From Arsenicicoccus cauae (GTDB lineage Bacteria > Actinomycetota > Actinomycetes > Actinomycetales > Dermatophilaceae), in the NCBI RefSeq assembly GCF_009707125.1, contig NZ_WLVL01000023.1, forward strand, positions 1 through 64,000: a DNA stretch of 64,000 nt, given 5' to 3'. This document shows positions 17,183 through 25,402 of the stretch, in pieces. The notes under the pieces were generated by a model. It did not search any database. It saw nothing but the letters and a program-made list of their open reading frames with translations, and had not been told where the DNA came from. Each line of letters starts with the position of its first letter. Within the stretch, counting starts at the first letter, position 1. The position numbers and the translations under genes are program-made.

Positions 17183-19279
17183 ATGCCCATCACCCAGAAC
17201 GCCCCCGGCACCCTGCGTCACGAGACGCCTGGCGCCTCGTACTACGAGGCCCTCGAACCGTTGCTGGAGCGGGTCAGCAAGCCCATCCAGTATGTCGGTG
17301 GCGAGCTCAACTCCACCGTCAAGGACTGGCACTGCGGCGGTCACGGGCCGTCCGGCGAGGACCTGACCGTGCGGTGGGCCCTGATGTACCCCGATGCGTA
17401 CGAGGTCGGCGTGCCCAACCAGGGGATGATGATCCTCTACGAGGTGCTCAACGAGCAGCCGTTCGCGCTGGCCGAGCGGACCTACTCGGTGTGGGCCGAC
17501 ATGGAGGAGCAGCTGCGTGCCGCCGGTCTGCCGCAGCTCACCGTCGACGGGCACCGCGCGGTGCGGGACTTCGACCTGTTCGGCATCTCCTTCTCCACCG
17601 AGCTGGGCTACACCAACCTCCTCGCGGCCCTCGACCTCGCGGGCATCCCGCTGCACGCCGCCGACCGCGGCGAGGACGACCCCATCGTCGTGATGGGCGG
17701 GCACGCGTCGTTCAACCCCGAGCCGATGGCGGACTTCGTCGACTGCGCCATCGTCGGTGACGGCGAGGAGGCCGTGCTGCGCGCGACCGAGCTGGTCCGC
17801 GCGTGGAAGGCCGCCGGGCGACCGGGCGGGCGCGACGGCATACTGCTCCGGCTCGCGCAGACCGGCGGTGTCTATGTCCCGAGCCTGTATGCCGTGACCT
17901 ATCGCCCCGACGGGCAGATCGAGGCGGTCACGCCCACCGCACCCGGGGTCCCCGAGCGGGTGTCCAAGCACACCGTCATGGACCTCGACGCGTGGCCCTA
18001 CCCCAAGCAGCCGCTGGTGCCGCTCGCCGAGTCGGTGCACGAGCGCATGTCGGTCGAGATCTTCCGCGGGTGCACGCGTGGTTGCCGGTTCTGCCAGGCC
18101 GGGATGATCACCCGCCCCGTGCGCGAGCGGTCCATCACCGGCATCGGCGAGATGGTCGAGCGCGGCCTGGCCGCGACGGGCTTCGAGGAGGTCGGGCTGC
18201 TGTCGCTGTCGTCGGCCGACCACACCGAGATCGGCGACATCACCCGCGGCCTCGCCGACCGCTACGAGGGGACGCAGACCGGGCTGTCGCTGCCCTCGAC
18301 CCGCGTCGACGCCTTCAACATCGACCTGGCCAACGAGCTGACCCGCAACGGGCGGCGCTCCGGGCTGACCTTCGCCCCCGAGGGCGGGTCCGAGCGGATC
18401 CGCAAGGTCATCAACAAGATGGTGACCGAGGAGGACCTGATCAAGACCGTGGCCGCGGCCTACGGCGCGGGCTGGCGGCAGGTCAAGCTCTACTTCATGT
18501 GCGGGCTGCCGACCGAGACCGACGAGGACGTCCTGCAGATCGCCGAGCTCGCCAAGCGCGTCATCGAGACGGGGCGCCAGGTCTCGGGCCGCAAGGACAT
18601 CCGCTGCACCGTCTCGATCGGCGGGTTCGTGCCCAAGGCGCACACGCCCTTCCAGTGGGCCTCGCAGCTCTCGCCCGAGGCCACCGACGCGCGCCTGGCC
18701 AAGCTCCGCGAGTCGATCCGCTCCGACAAGCGGTTCGGCTCCTCGATCGGCTTCCGCTACCACGACGGCGAGCCCGGTCAGGTCGAGGGCCTGCTGTCCC
18801 GCGGCGACCGGCGCGTGGGGCGTGTGATCGAGGCGGTCTACCGCGACGGCGGGCGGATGGACGGCTGGAGCGAGCACTTCTCCTACGACCGGTGGATGCG
18901 CTGCGCCGACGTCGCGCTGGCGGGGACCGGGGTCGACGTCGGCTGGTACACCCAGCGCGAGCGCGACGAGGACGAGGTCCTGCCCTGGGACCACATCGAC
19001 TCCGGGCTCGACAAGCAATGGCTCTGGGACGACTGGCAGGACGCACTCAACCTCAACGAGGTCGACGACTGCCGCTGGACGCCGTGCTTCGAGTGCGGCG
19101 TGTGCCCGCAGATGGGCACGACGATCGAGACCGGGCCGACGGGGCGCAAGCTCCTGCCCCTGTCGGTCGCCAACCCAGGCACGGCGGCGCTGCGCGCGGC
19201 GTCGGTGGGCGTGCCGTCGGCGGCCGGCGGAGAGGGCGCCGGGATGCGGGTCTCGACGGACGACGGCTCCGACGCCTGA
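17183..19279 (+). CDS. TIGR03960-family radical SAM protein
   Basis: A 698-residue radical SAM protein of the TIGR03960 type, a family of unknown reaction conserved beside DUF2344 and rne. The cluster-binding motif CTRGCRFC (CxxxCxxC) lies at about residue 296. A B12-binding-like N-terminal domain (YPDAYEVGVPNQGMMILYEVL, IVVMGGHASFNPEPM) precedes it, and a C-terminal Cys-rich block CFECGVCPQMG closes the protein. Start ATG 17183 follows TACCCT (17171-17176) by six bases, so the message is likely leaderless. In most relatives the DUF2344 gene is immediately next; here 5 kb intervenes. Confidence 0.88.
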   Translation: MPITQNAPGTLRHETPGASYYEALEPLLERVSKPIQYVGGELNSTVKDWHCGGHGPSGEDLTVRWALMYPDAYEVGVPNQGMMILYEVLNEQPFALAERTYSVWADMEEQLRAAGLPQLTVDGHRAVRDFDLFGISFSTELGYTNLLAALDLAGIPLHAADRGEDDPIVVMGGHASFNPEPMADFVDCAIVGDGEEAVLRATELVRAWKAAGRPGGRDGILLRLAQTGGVYVPSLYAVTYRPDGQIEAVTPTAPGVPERVSKHTVMDLDAWPYPKQPLVPLAESVHERMSVEIFRGCTRGCRFCQAGMITRPVRERSITGIGEMVERGLAATGFEEVGLLSLSSADHTEIGDITRGLADRYEGTQTGLSLPSTRVDAFNIDLANELTRNGRRSGLTFAPEGGSERIRKVINKMVTEEDLIKTVAAAYGAGWRQVKLYFMCGLPTETDEDVLQIAELAKRVIETGRQVSGRKDIRCTVSIGGFVPKAHTPFQWASQLSPEATDARLAKLRESIRSDKRFGSSIGFRYHDGEPGQVEGLLSRGDRRVGRVIEAVYRDGGRMDGWSEHFSYDRWMRCADVALAGTGVDVGWYTQRERDEDEVLPWDHIDSGLDKQWLWDDWQDALNLNEVDDCRWTPCFECGVCPQMGTTIETGPTGRKLLPLSVANPGTAALRAASVGVPSAAGGEGAGMRVSTDDGSDA

Positions 19280-19315
19280 GGGGCGGGTCGGCATACGGAC
19301 CCTGGGCTCGGCGCA

Positions 19316-19510
19316 TGGTCACCGTCGAGCTGCGGGCGTCGTGGGCGTCGGACCACGGGCGCGCGGGGGACCTCGCCGAGCTGCGGCGCCAGGTCGTGGG
19401 CTGATTGCGGCCGAGGCCGAGTCGCGACGCATCTGGGCGGCGTTCAGCGAGGACGAGCCGGTGGGCATGGTGTCGCTGTTCGTCGACAGCCGTATGCCGG
19501 AACTGGCCCG
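19316..19510 (+). pseudogene. Decayed GNAT N-acetyltransferase fragment
   Basis: From ATG 19316 a short frame reads MVTVELRASWASDHGRAGDL and stops at 19404. In another frame the following bases read AEAESRRIWAAFSEDEPVG and MVSLFVDSRMPE, which match the central strand region of GNAT acetyltransferases (ESRRxWxA, PVGMxNLxVxxRMP). The fragment has lost its acetyl-CoA loop and C-terminus. Family assignment is by eye. Confidence 0.45.
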
Positions 19511-19551
19511 GGAACTGACCAGTCGGCGGGATTGGGGGTTGGGGGGCGGGG

Positions 19552-20088
19552 TCAGGCGCGGGGGAGGGCGAGGGGCAGGACCCGGGCGCCGGGCAGGGAG
19601 GCGAGCGCAGACCCCTCCACCAGGACCTTGGCGCCCCGCACCCCACCGCCCACCACCACCGGGCCGGCCGCGACCACCCCGTCGTCCACGAGGATCAGCC
19701 AGTCCTCGGGCAGCCCGATCGGGGTGATGCCCCCCTGGATCATCCCGGTCCGCGTCTCGGCGTCCTCCTGGTCGGCGAAGGACACCTTGCGCACCCCCAG
19801 CTCCTTGCGCACCACCTTGTTGATGTCGGCGCGGTCGGTGGCCAGGACCATCACGGCGGCGTAGGTGACCTCGTCGCCGCGGCGGCCCGCGACGACGACG
19901 CAGTTGGCCGAGGCGTCGGGCGCGACGTCATACGTCTCGCAGAAGGTCGCGGTGTCCGCGAGGTGCGGGTCGATCTCGGCGACGCGGGCGCCCGGGACCA
20001 GGTGCGCGGCGGCGGCCACGGGCGGGGCAACCAGGTCTGCGCGGTCGGCGAGGGGGAGCCAGGTCAGGTTTCCTTCGGCGCTGGGCAT
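19552..20088 (-). CDS. YbaK/EbsC aminoacyl-tRNA deacylase
   Basis: A 178-residue YbaK-domain protein. The family hydrolyses mischarged tRNA such as Cys-tRNA(Pro) or Ala-tRNA(Pro) in trans. Typical segments are NCVVVAGRRGDEVTYAAVMV, INKVVRKELGVRKVSFA (with the conserved lysine) and TGMIQGGITPIGLP. The start ATG 20088 on the minus strand is preceded six bases away by TAGCGT, a leaderless arrangement. It is divergent from the FAD/Fe-S oxidoreductase and lies within the DNA that separates the radical SAM gene from DUF2344. Confidence 0.85.
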   Translation of the reverse strand: MPSAEGNLTWLPLADRADLVAPPVAAAAHLVPGARVAEIDPHLADTATFCETYDVAPDASANCVVVAGRRGDEVTYAAVMVLATDRADINKVVRKELGVRKVSFADQEDAETRTGMIQGGITPIGLPEDWLILVDDGVVAAGPVVVGGGVRGAKVLVEGSALASLPGARVLPLALPRA

Positions 20089-20160
20089 GGGTCGACGCTA
20101 ACCGTCCCAGAGCGCGACCCGCCGCTGTCGTCTCGCCTGGTGATCGGGGAGGATGCCGGT

Positions 20161-23100
20161 ATGACGACCGCCCTTGACCTGGTGCCGGAGCTGCAGCGCG
20201 CGGGGGTGCGGGACATCCGTGCGGACGCGCTGACGCTGGGCATGTACTCCACCGACGCGTCGCTGTATCGCGTGGTCCCGCAGGTCGTCGTCTGCCCGCA
20301 CGACGCCGCCGAGGTGGCGGCCGTGCTCGACGTGTGCCGCCGCACCGGGGTGCCGCTCACGAGTCGGGGCGCGGGCACGAGCTGCGCGGGCAACGCCGTC
20401 GGTCCGGGGGTCGTCCTGGACTTCTCGCGCCACATGGGGCGGGTCCTGTCGATCGACGCCGAGGCCCGCACCGCCGTGGTCGAGCCGGGCGCGATCCACG
20501 CGACCCTGCAGCGTGCCGCGGTGCCGCACGGGGTGCGCTTCGGACCCGACCCGTCCAGCCACACCCGGTGCACGGTCGGCGGCATGATCGGCAACAACGC
20601 GTGCGGCAACCGGGCGCTGGGCTACGGCCGCACGTCGGACAACGTCGCCGGGATGGTCGCCCTGACGGGCCTCGGGCACGAGCTGCGCCTGACGACAGGG
20701 GTGCTCGGTGACGCGCCGACCGTGTCGACGACCGGCGACGGTGGCGGCGCCGCGCAGGTCGAGGCCGTGCGCTCGCTCGTCGGCGCCAACCTCGCGACGA
20801 TCCGCACCGAGCTGGGCCGGTTCGGTCGCCAGGTGTCGGGCTATGCGTGCGAGCACCTGCTCCCCGAGCGGGGATTCGACCTGGGGCGGGCGCTCGTCGG
20901 GTCCGAGGGGACCCTCGCCGTCGTCACCGAGGCCACCGTGCGCCTCGTCACCGATCCCGCTGAGAAGACCCTGGTGGTGCTGGGGTTCGACGACATCTAT
21001 GCCGCCGGCGACGTCGCCCCACTGATGAAGCAGCTGGGCGCGGTGGCCTCCGAGGGGATCGACCGGCGCATCGTCGACGTCGTGCGGGCTCGGCTGGGCG
21101 ACAACGCCGTCCCCGACCTGCCCGAGGGCAACGCCTGGCTCTTCGTCGAGCCGGTGGCCGAGTCGGTCGACGAGCTCCGTACGCGCGTGGCCGATCTCGT
21201 CGGCGCCGTCGGGGCGCGCTCGCACCGCGTCGTCGGCGACCCGGTCGAGGGCCGGGCCCTGTGGCGCATCCGCGAGGACGGGGCGGGGCTCGCGGGACGG
21301 ACGCCGCGTGACCGCCCGGGCCACGCAGGGTGGGAGGACGCCGCGGTGCCACCCGAGTCCTTCGGCGCCTACCTGCGCGAGTTCGACGCCTTGCTGGAGC
21401 AGCACGACCTCACGGGCCTGCCGTACGGCCACTTCGGGGACGGGTGCCTGCACATTCGCCTGGACTTCGACCTCGAGAGGCGCGGCGGCACTGAACGCTT
21501 CCGCGAGTTCCTCTTTGCCTCAGCCGATCTCGTGGCGCGCTATGGCGGGTCAGTGTCTGGCGAGCACGGTGACGGACGGGCCCGCTCCGAGCTGCTGCCG
21601 CGGATGTACTCGCCCGGCGCGATCGACCTGTTCCGCGGGCTCAAGCGCGCGCTGGACCCCGACAACCTGCTCAACCCGGGCGTGCTCGTCGACCCGGACC
21701 CGGTGGACGCCCACGTGAGAGTCGCTGTGGCGCAGCAGGTCTCGACGGGCCGCGACCGGCTCGCCTTCCACTACCCCGCCGACGCGGGGGACTTCACGCA
21801 GGCCGTGCACCGCTGCACCGGCGTCGGGAAGTGCCGCGCCGACCATGCCCCGGGCGCCGTGTCGGTGATGTGCCCGTCATACCTCGCGACCCGGGAGGAG
21901 AAGGACTCGACCCGAGGCCGGGCCCGCGCCCTGCAGGAGATGCTGAGCCCGTTCTCGGCCATCAAGGACTGGCGGGCGCCCGAGGTGCACGAGGCCCTGG
22001 ACCTGTGCCTGTCGTGCAAGGGGTGCGCGTCGGACTGCCCGACCGGCATCGACATGGCGACCTACAAGGCCGAGGTGCTCCACCAGAGCTATCGAGGCCG
22101 GCTGCGCCCACCGTCGCACTACGCCCTGGGGTGGCTGCCCGCGTGGTCGCGGCTCGCCAGCCGGAGCCCGCGGATCACCAACGCTCTCATGGGTGCTCCC
22201 GGCGTGGCCAAGGTCGGCATGAAGGCCGCCGGCGTCGACCCGCGCCGATCCCTGCCGCGGTTCGCGGAGCAGACCTTCCGCGGGTGGTTCGCCGAGCACG
22301 GCGCCGATGCCGCCGCCGAGGGCTCGCCCGGCCGACCCGTCGTCATCTTCGTCGACAGCTTCGTCGAGCACTTCTCGCCCCAGGTCGGGATCGATGCGGT
22401 GCGGGTGCTGCGCGCGGCCGGCTACACCCCGATCGTGACCGGACGCCAGGTCTGCTGCGGCCTCACGTGGATCTCCACGGGGCAGCTGGACAGCGCCCGT
22501 CGGATCCTCACCAAGGCGGTCCGCGAGCTTGATCCGTATGTCGTCCAAGGCATCCCGATCGTCGGCCTCGAGCCCAGCTGCACGGCGGCGTTGCGGCACG
22601 ACGTCGTCGACCTGCTCGGCACCGACGCCGCCCGGCGCGTCGCCGGGGGAGTGCTGACGCTCGCCGAGCTGCTCGACCGCACCGAGGGGTGGACCCCACC
22701 GGACCTGACCGGGGTCGAGGTCGTCGCGCAGCCGCACTGCCACCACGCCTCGATCCTCGGCTGGGGGGCGGACGCGGCCCTGCTGGAGCGCGCGGGTGCC
22801 GACGTGGTCCGGCTCGGGGGATGCTGCGGCCTGGCCGGCAACTTCGGGGTCGAGCAGGGGCACTACGACGTGTCGGTGGCGGTGGCCGAGCAGCAGCTGC
22901 TGCCCGCGGTGCGGGAGGCGGGGCCGCAGGCCGTGGTGCTCGCCGACGGCTTCAGCTGCCGCACCCAGCTCGACGACCTCGCCCACCGCGAGGGCGTGCA
23001 CCTGGCGACCCTCCTCGCGACCTACCCGAGGTCAGGCCGGGTCGAGCGCTTCGGCCCGGCGCAGGTCGGCCGCGAGGACCTCGCGCTGCTCGCGCCGGTG

Positions 23101-24102
23101 CGCACGCAGCGACCACGCGACGGCACCCGCCCAGACGGCGGCGATCACGGCATACGAGAGGTTCTGCACGGCGCCGGAGGCGTCGATCCAGTCGCTGCGC
23201 AGCAGGGTGCGGACGTTGGTCAGCACGATCAGACCGCCGACGGCCGAGCCGAGGATGCGCGGGGGGAGGTGCCGGACCAGCCAGGCCGCGATCGGGGCCG
23301 CGATCAGGCCGCCGATCAGCAGCGCGAGTGCCATGCCGGGCACCACGGCGCCGCCGCCGAGCCCGACGAAGAAGCCCACGGACGCGGCGATCGCCACCAA
23401 GAACTCGGAGGCGTCGATCGACCCGATCACCTTGCGCGGCTCGAGGCGGCCGCTGGCGAGGATGGCGGGCGTGCCCACCGGGCCCCAGCCACCGCCGCCC
23501 GTGGCGTCGACGAAGCCGGCCACGAAGCCCAGCGGCGACAAGAAGCGTCGACGCAGCGGCTTGCCGAGGTGCTCGGTCGTCACGCTCTGGACGGTGAACC
23601 GCACCAGGATGTAGACGCCGAGCGTCAGCAGCACCAGCGACATGACGGGGGCGGCGACCTCGGTGGACAGCCAGGACAGGACGGTCGCGCCGAGGAAGGC
23701 GCCGATCGCGCCGGGCACGCCGATGCGGGCGACGACCTTCCAGTCGATGTTGCCGAATCTCCAGTGGCTGACGCCCGAGGCGAGGGTGGTGCCGATCTCG
23801 GCGAGGTGCACGGTGGCGGAGGCAGAGGCGGGGTTGATCCCGGCGGCGAGCAGCAGGGTGGACGACGTGACGCCGTACGCCATGCCGAGGCTGCCGTCGA
23901 TGAGCTGGGCGATCAGTCCGACGATCGCAAGGATGATGAGGGAGGGCATGCGGGGGCTCCTGGGGACACGCGATGGGTTGGGGGCGGAAGCGGGTCAGCG
24001 ACAGAGCTGGCTGGCAACGCGCTGCAGGTCCACGTGCCGGCGCACGACGCGCATCAGGTGCATGGCGTTGTCCTCGGGGAGGGGGGCATGCGAGGAGAGT
24101 AG
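20161..24102 (+). CDS. FAD-linked oxidase / Fe-S oxidoreductase (D-lactate dehydrogenase type), 3'-extended frame
   Basis: Start ATG 20161 with GGGAGG upstream. Residues 1-525 form the FAD_binding_4 and FAD-oxidase C domains (PQVVVCPHDAAEVAAVL; CTVGGMIGNNACGNRALGYG; YGGSVSGEHGDGRARSEL). Then come two 4Fe-4S motifs (CTGVGKC ... CPSY; CLSCKGCASDCPTG) and a CCG domain (CCGLTW, HCHH, GGCCGLAGNFG). This is the layout of quinone-linked D-lactate or 2-hydroxyacid dehydrogenases at the membrane. Family sequence ends at about residue 955 (base 23025), but no stop occurs there; the frame continues antisense through the convergent TauE gene to 24102, giving 1313 residues. The tail has no homology signal and the natural stop seems lost. 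Confidence 0.8.
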   Translation: MTTALDLVPELQRAGVRDIRADALTLGMYSTDASLYRVVPQVVVCPHDAAEVAAVLDVCRRTGVPLTSRGAGTSCAGNAVGPGVVLDFSRHMGRVLSIDAEARTAVVEPGAIHATLQRAAVPHGVRFGPDPSSHTRCTVGGMIGNNACGNRALGYGRTSDNVAGMVALTGLGHELRLTTGVLGDAPTVSTTGDGGGAAQVEAVRSLVGANLATIRTELGRFGRQVSGYACEHLLPERGFDLGRALVGSEGTLAVVTEATVRLVTDPAEKTLVVLGFDDIYAAGDVAPLMKQLGAVASEGIDRRIVDVVRARLGDNAVPDLPEGNAWLFVEPVAESVDELRTRVADLVGAVGARSHRVVGDPVEGRALWRIREDGAGLAGRTPRDRPGHAGWEDAAVPPESFGAYLREFDALLEQHDLTGLPYGHFGDGCLHIRLDFDLERRGGTERFREFLFASADLVARYGGSVSGEHGDGRARSELLPRMYSPGAIDLFRGLKRALDPDNLLNPGVLVDPDPVDAHVRVAVAQQVSTGRDRLAFHYPADAGDFTQAVHRCTGVGKCRADHAPGAVSVMCPSYLATREEKDSTRGRARALQEMLSPFSAIKDWRAPEVHEALDLCLSCKGCASDCPTGIDMATYKAEVLHQSYRGRLRPPSHYALGWLPAWSRLASRSPRITNALMGAPGVAKVGMKAAGVDPRRSLPRFAEQTFRGWFAEHGADAAAEGSPGRPVVIFVDSFVEHFSPQVGIDAVRVLRAAGYTPIVTGRQVCCGLTWISTGQLDSARRILTKAVRELDPYVVQGIPIVGLEPSCTAALRHDVVDLLGTDAARRVAGGVLTLAELLDRTEGWTPPDLTGVEVVAQPHCHHASILGWGADAALLERAGADVVRLGGCCGLAGNFGVEQGHYDVSVAVAEQQLLPAVREAGPQAVVLADGFSCRTQLDDLAHREGVHLATLLATYPRSGRVERFGPAQVGREDLALLAPVRTQRPRDGTRPDGGDHGIREVLHGAGGVDPVAAQQGADVGQHDQTADGRAEDARGEVPDQPGRDRGRDQAADQQRECHAGHHGAAAEPDEEAHGRGDRHQELGGVDRPDHLARLEAAAGEDGGRAHRAPATAARGVDEAGHEAQRRQEASTQRLAEVLGRHALDGEPHQDVDAERQQHQRHDGGGDLGGQPGQDGRAEEGADRAGHADAGDDLPVDVAESPVADARGEGGADLGEVHGGGGRGGVDPGGEQQGGRRDAVRHAEAAVDELGDQSDDRKDDEGGHAGAPGDTRWVGGGSGSATELAGNALQVHVPAHDAHQVHGVVLGEGGMRGE
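23032..23949 (-). CDS. TauE/SafE family sulfite/anion exporter
   Basis: A 305-residue membrane protein of the TauE/SafE (DUF81) family with about eight hydrophobic segments and the internal repeat of the family: DGSLGMAYGVTSSTLLLAAG in the first half and DATGGGGWGPVGTPAILASG in the second. Relatives export sulfite, sulfoacetate or related anions. AGGAG lies about nine bases before the ATG at 23949. A short Cys-type leader peptide and a clear promoter stand upstream, which ties this exporter to sulfur status. The 3' end abuts the oxidoreductase coding domain. Confidence 0.88.
   Translation of the reverse strand: MPSLIILAIVGLIAQLIDGSLGMAYGVTSSTLLLAAGINPASASATVHLAEIGTTLASGVSHWRFGNIDWKVVARIGVPGAIGAFLGATVLSWLSTEVAAPVMSLVLLTLGVYILVRFTVQSVTTEHLGKPLRRRFLSPLGFVAGFVDATGGGGWGPVGTPAILASGRLEPRKVIGSIDASEFLVAIAASVGFFVGLGGGAVVPGMALALLIGGLIAAPIAAWLVRHLPPRILGSAVGGLIVLTNVRTLLRSDWIDASGAVQNLSYAVIAAVWAGAVAWSLRAHRREQREVLAADLRRAEALDPA
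23995..24063 (-). CDS. Cysteine-type leader peptide (22 aa) upstream of TauE
   Basis: A 22-codon frame starts at ATG 24063 with GAGGAC upstream and ends at 23995, 45 bases before the TauE start. Its C-terminal part reads RRHVDLQRVASQLCR, which matches the family of actinobacterial putative leader peptides of the form HVDLxRVxxxLCR found before sulfate, cysteine and related sulfur genes. Cysteine as next-to-last residue suggests attenuation or translational coupling that senses charged tRNA-Cys. The match is by recognition of the pattern. Confidence 0.72.
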   Translation of the reverse strand: MHLMRVVRRHVDLQRVASQLCR

Positions 24103-24128
24103 GGAGGCGGTTCTTATGGAGTCAATAA
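24096..24128 (-). promoter_or_regulatory. Promoter and palindrome of the leader-TauE transcript
   Basis: On the minus strand TTGACT (24120-24125) and TACTCT (24096-24101) are separated by 18 bases, a good vegetative promoter, with a start expected about 25 bases before the leader peptide. The -35 lies within a near-perfect 15-bp dyad, TTATGGAGTCAATAA on the plus strand (24114-24128), a likely repressor site. Confidence 0.65.
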
Positions 24129-24237
24129 CATCGGCTTATGTCTCACGATCTGGGTTGCGGTATGCCGACGCCGCCCGTGCGCCGAGCCCGTCGGCAGCAG
24201 GCCACCGCCCAGCCTGGCTCCCGTAACCTTGGGCCTC

Positions 24238-25005
24238 ATGGCTCGTCAGCGCACCCCCGAAGGCCCCCCTCCGCCGCCCGCGGTGCAGAAGATCCGGCTG
24301 CGCTACGCCAAGCGCGGTCGGCTGCGCTTCTCCTCGACGCGGGACTTCCAGCGGGCGCTCGAGCGGGCGCTGCGCCGGGCGGGCGTGCCGATGGCCTACT
24401 CCGCGGGCTTCCACCCGCACCCCAAGATCAGCTACGCCAACGCGGCGCCGACGGGGACGGCGAGCGAGGCCGAGTACTTCGAGATCTCCGTGACCGAGCC
24501 GGTCGACCCGGCGCGTGTGGCCGCCGCCCTCGACGAGGCGCTGCCGCACGGCCTCGACGTCCTCGAGGCCGCGGATGCGTTGCCGGGGTCGCTGGCCGAC
24601 CGGCTGCAGGCCTCGGAGTGGATCGTCGAGCTGCGCGGGCTCGACGACGACGAGCGCGCGCAGGTCGAGCGGACCGTGGCGGCCTTCCTGCTGGCCGGGT
24701 CGGTCGAGATCAGCCGTATGACGAAGAGCGGCAACCGCACCTTCGACGTCCGATCGGCGGTGCTCGGCCTCGACCTGGAGGGTGCCGGCGAGCGGGCCGC
24801 GGCGAGCGGGGTCACCGTCAGCGCGGACGCGCAGCTGCTGCGGGTCCTGCTGCGGCATACGACCCCGACGGTCCGTCCCGACGACGTGATCGCGGCGCTC
24901 GCGGCGACGGGGGAGGGCCTGCCGCAGGTCACCCCGCTGATGACCCGGCTGGTGCAAGGCCCCTGGTCGGACGCCGACGCCACGGTCGGCGACCCCCTGC
25001 GCTGA
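24238..25005 (+). CDS. DUF2344 / TIGR03936 radical-SAM-linked protein
   Basis: A 255-residue protein of the DUF2344 family, nearly always encoded beside TIGR03960 radical SAM proteins or fused to them; its function is unknown. Typical blocks are IRLRYAKRGRLRFSSTRDFQ, MAYSAGFHPHPKISYANA and MTKSGNRTFDVRSAVL. ATG 24238 is chosen as start; TAACCT (24224-24229) ends eight bases before it, consistent with a leaderless or near-leaderless message, and there is no ribosome site. The rne gene follows after about 400 bases. Confidence 0.85.
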   Translation: MARQRTPEGPPPPPAVQKIRLRYAKRGRLRFSSTRDFQRALERALRRAGVPMAYSAGFHPHPKISYANAAPTGTASEAEYFEISVTEPVDPARVAAALDEALPHGLDVLEAADALPGSLADRLQASEWIVELRGLDDDERAQVERTVAAFLLAGSVEISRMTKSGNRTFDVRSAVLGLDLEGAGERAAASGVTVSADAQLLRVLLRHTTPTVRPDDVIAALAATGEGLPQVTPLMTRLVQGPWSDADATVGDPLR

Positions 25006-25095
25006 GCGCCCGCCGAGCCCGCCGGGCATGCCGGGAGCGCCACGCCCGGGTGCGCGTGGCCCGGCGAGCCGAGGGGCGGGTCCGGCGCGCTGTGC

Positions 25096-25402
25096 GATAC
25101 TGCTGGAGGTCACGGTGCGACCCACTTCGTGCCGCTGACCCGACGACATCACGGCGACGTGCGGCGTCGCGACCGATCTGGTCGCCCGTCTCGCCCGACG
25201 ACCGAGCCGACCGGCTCCGTCGACGTGATGGCGGCGGCACCACGTGAGTGACGCGCCTGGCGCGAGCCACGCGGTGCAGCAGACGACTTCCGTCGTCGGG
25301 GCAACCTGCTCCGCTGACGACGACGACCGCGCACCACGCGGCGACGAGGCGCTTGGCGCCGGCAGTGGGCGTGGCCTCGTGGTCGAGAAGGGAACGCCCC
25401 CG
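25096..25402 (+). promoter_or_regulatory. Long structured 5' leader of rne
   Basis: No other gene is seen between the DUF2344 stop and rne. GATACT at 25096-25101 is a plausible -10. The transcribed leader would then be about 295 bases and holds several short hairpins: GAGCC-GACC-GGCTC (25204-25217), GACGAC-TTCC-GTCGTC (25282-25297) and a bulged GGTCA/TGACC stem near 25108-25141. Long structured leaders are known for RNase E autoregulation in other bacteria; that role here is inference. Confidence 0.4.
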
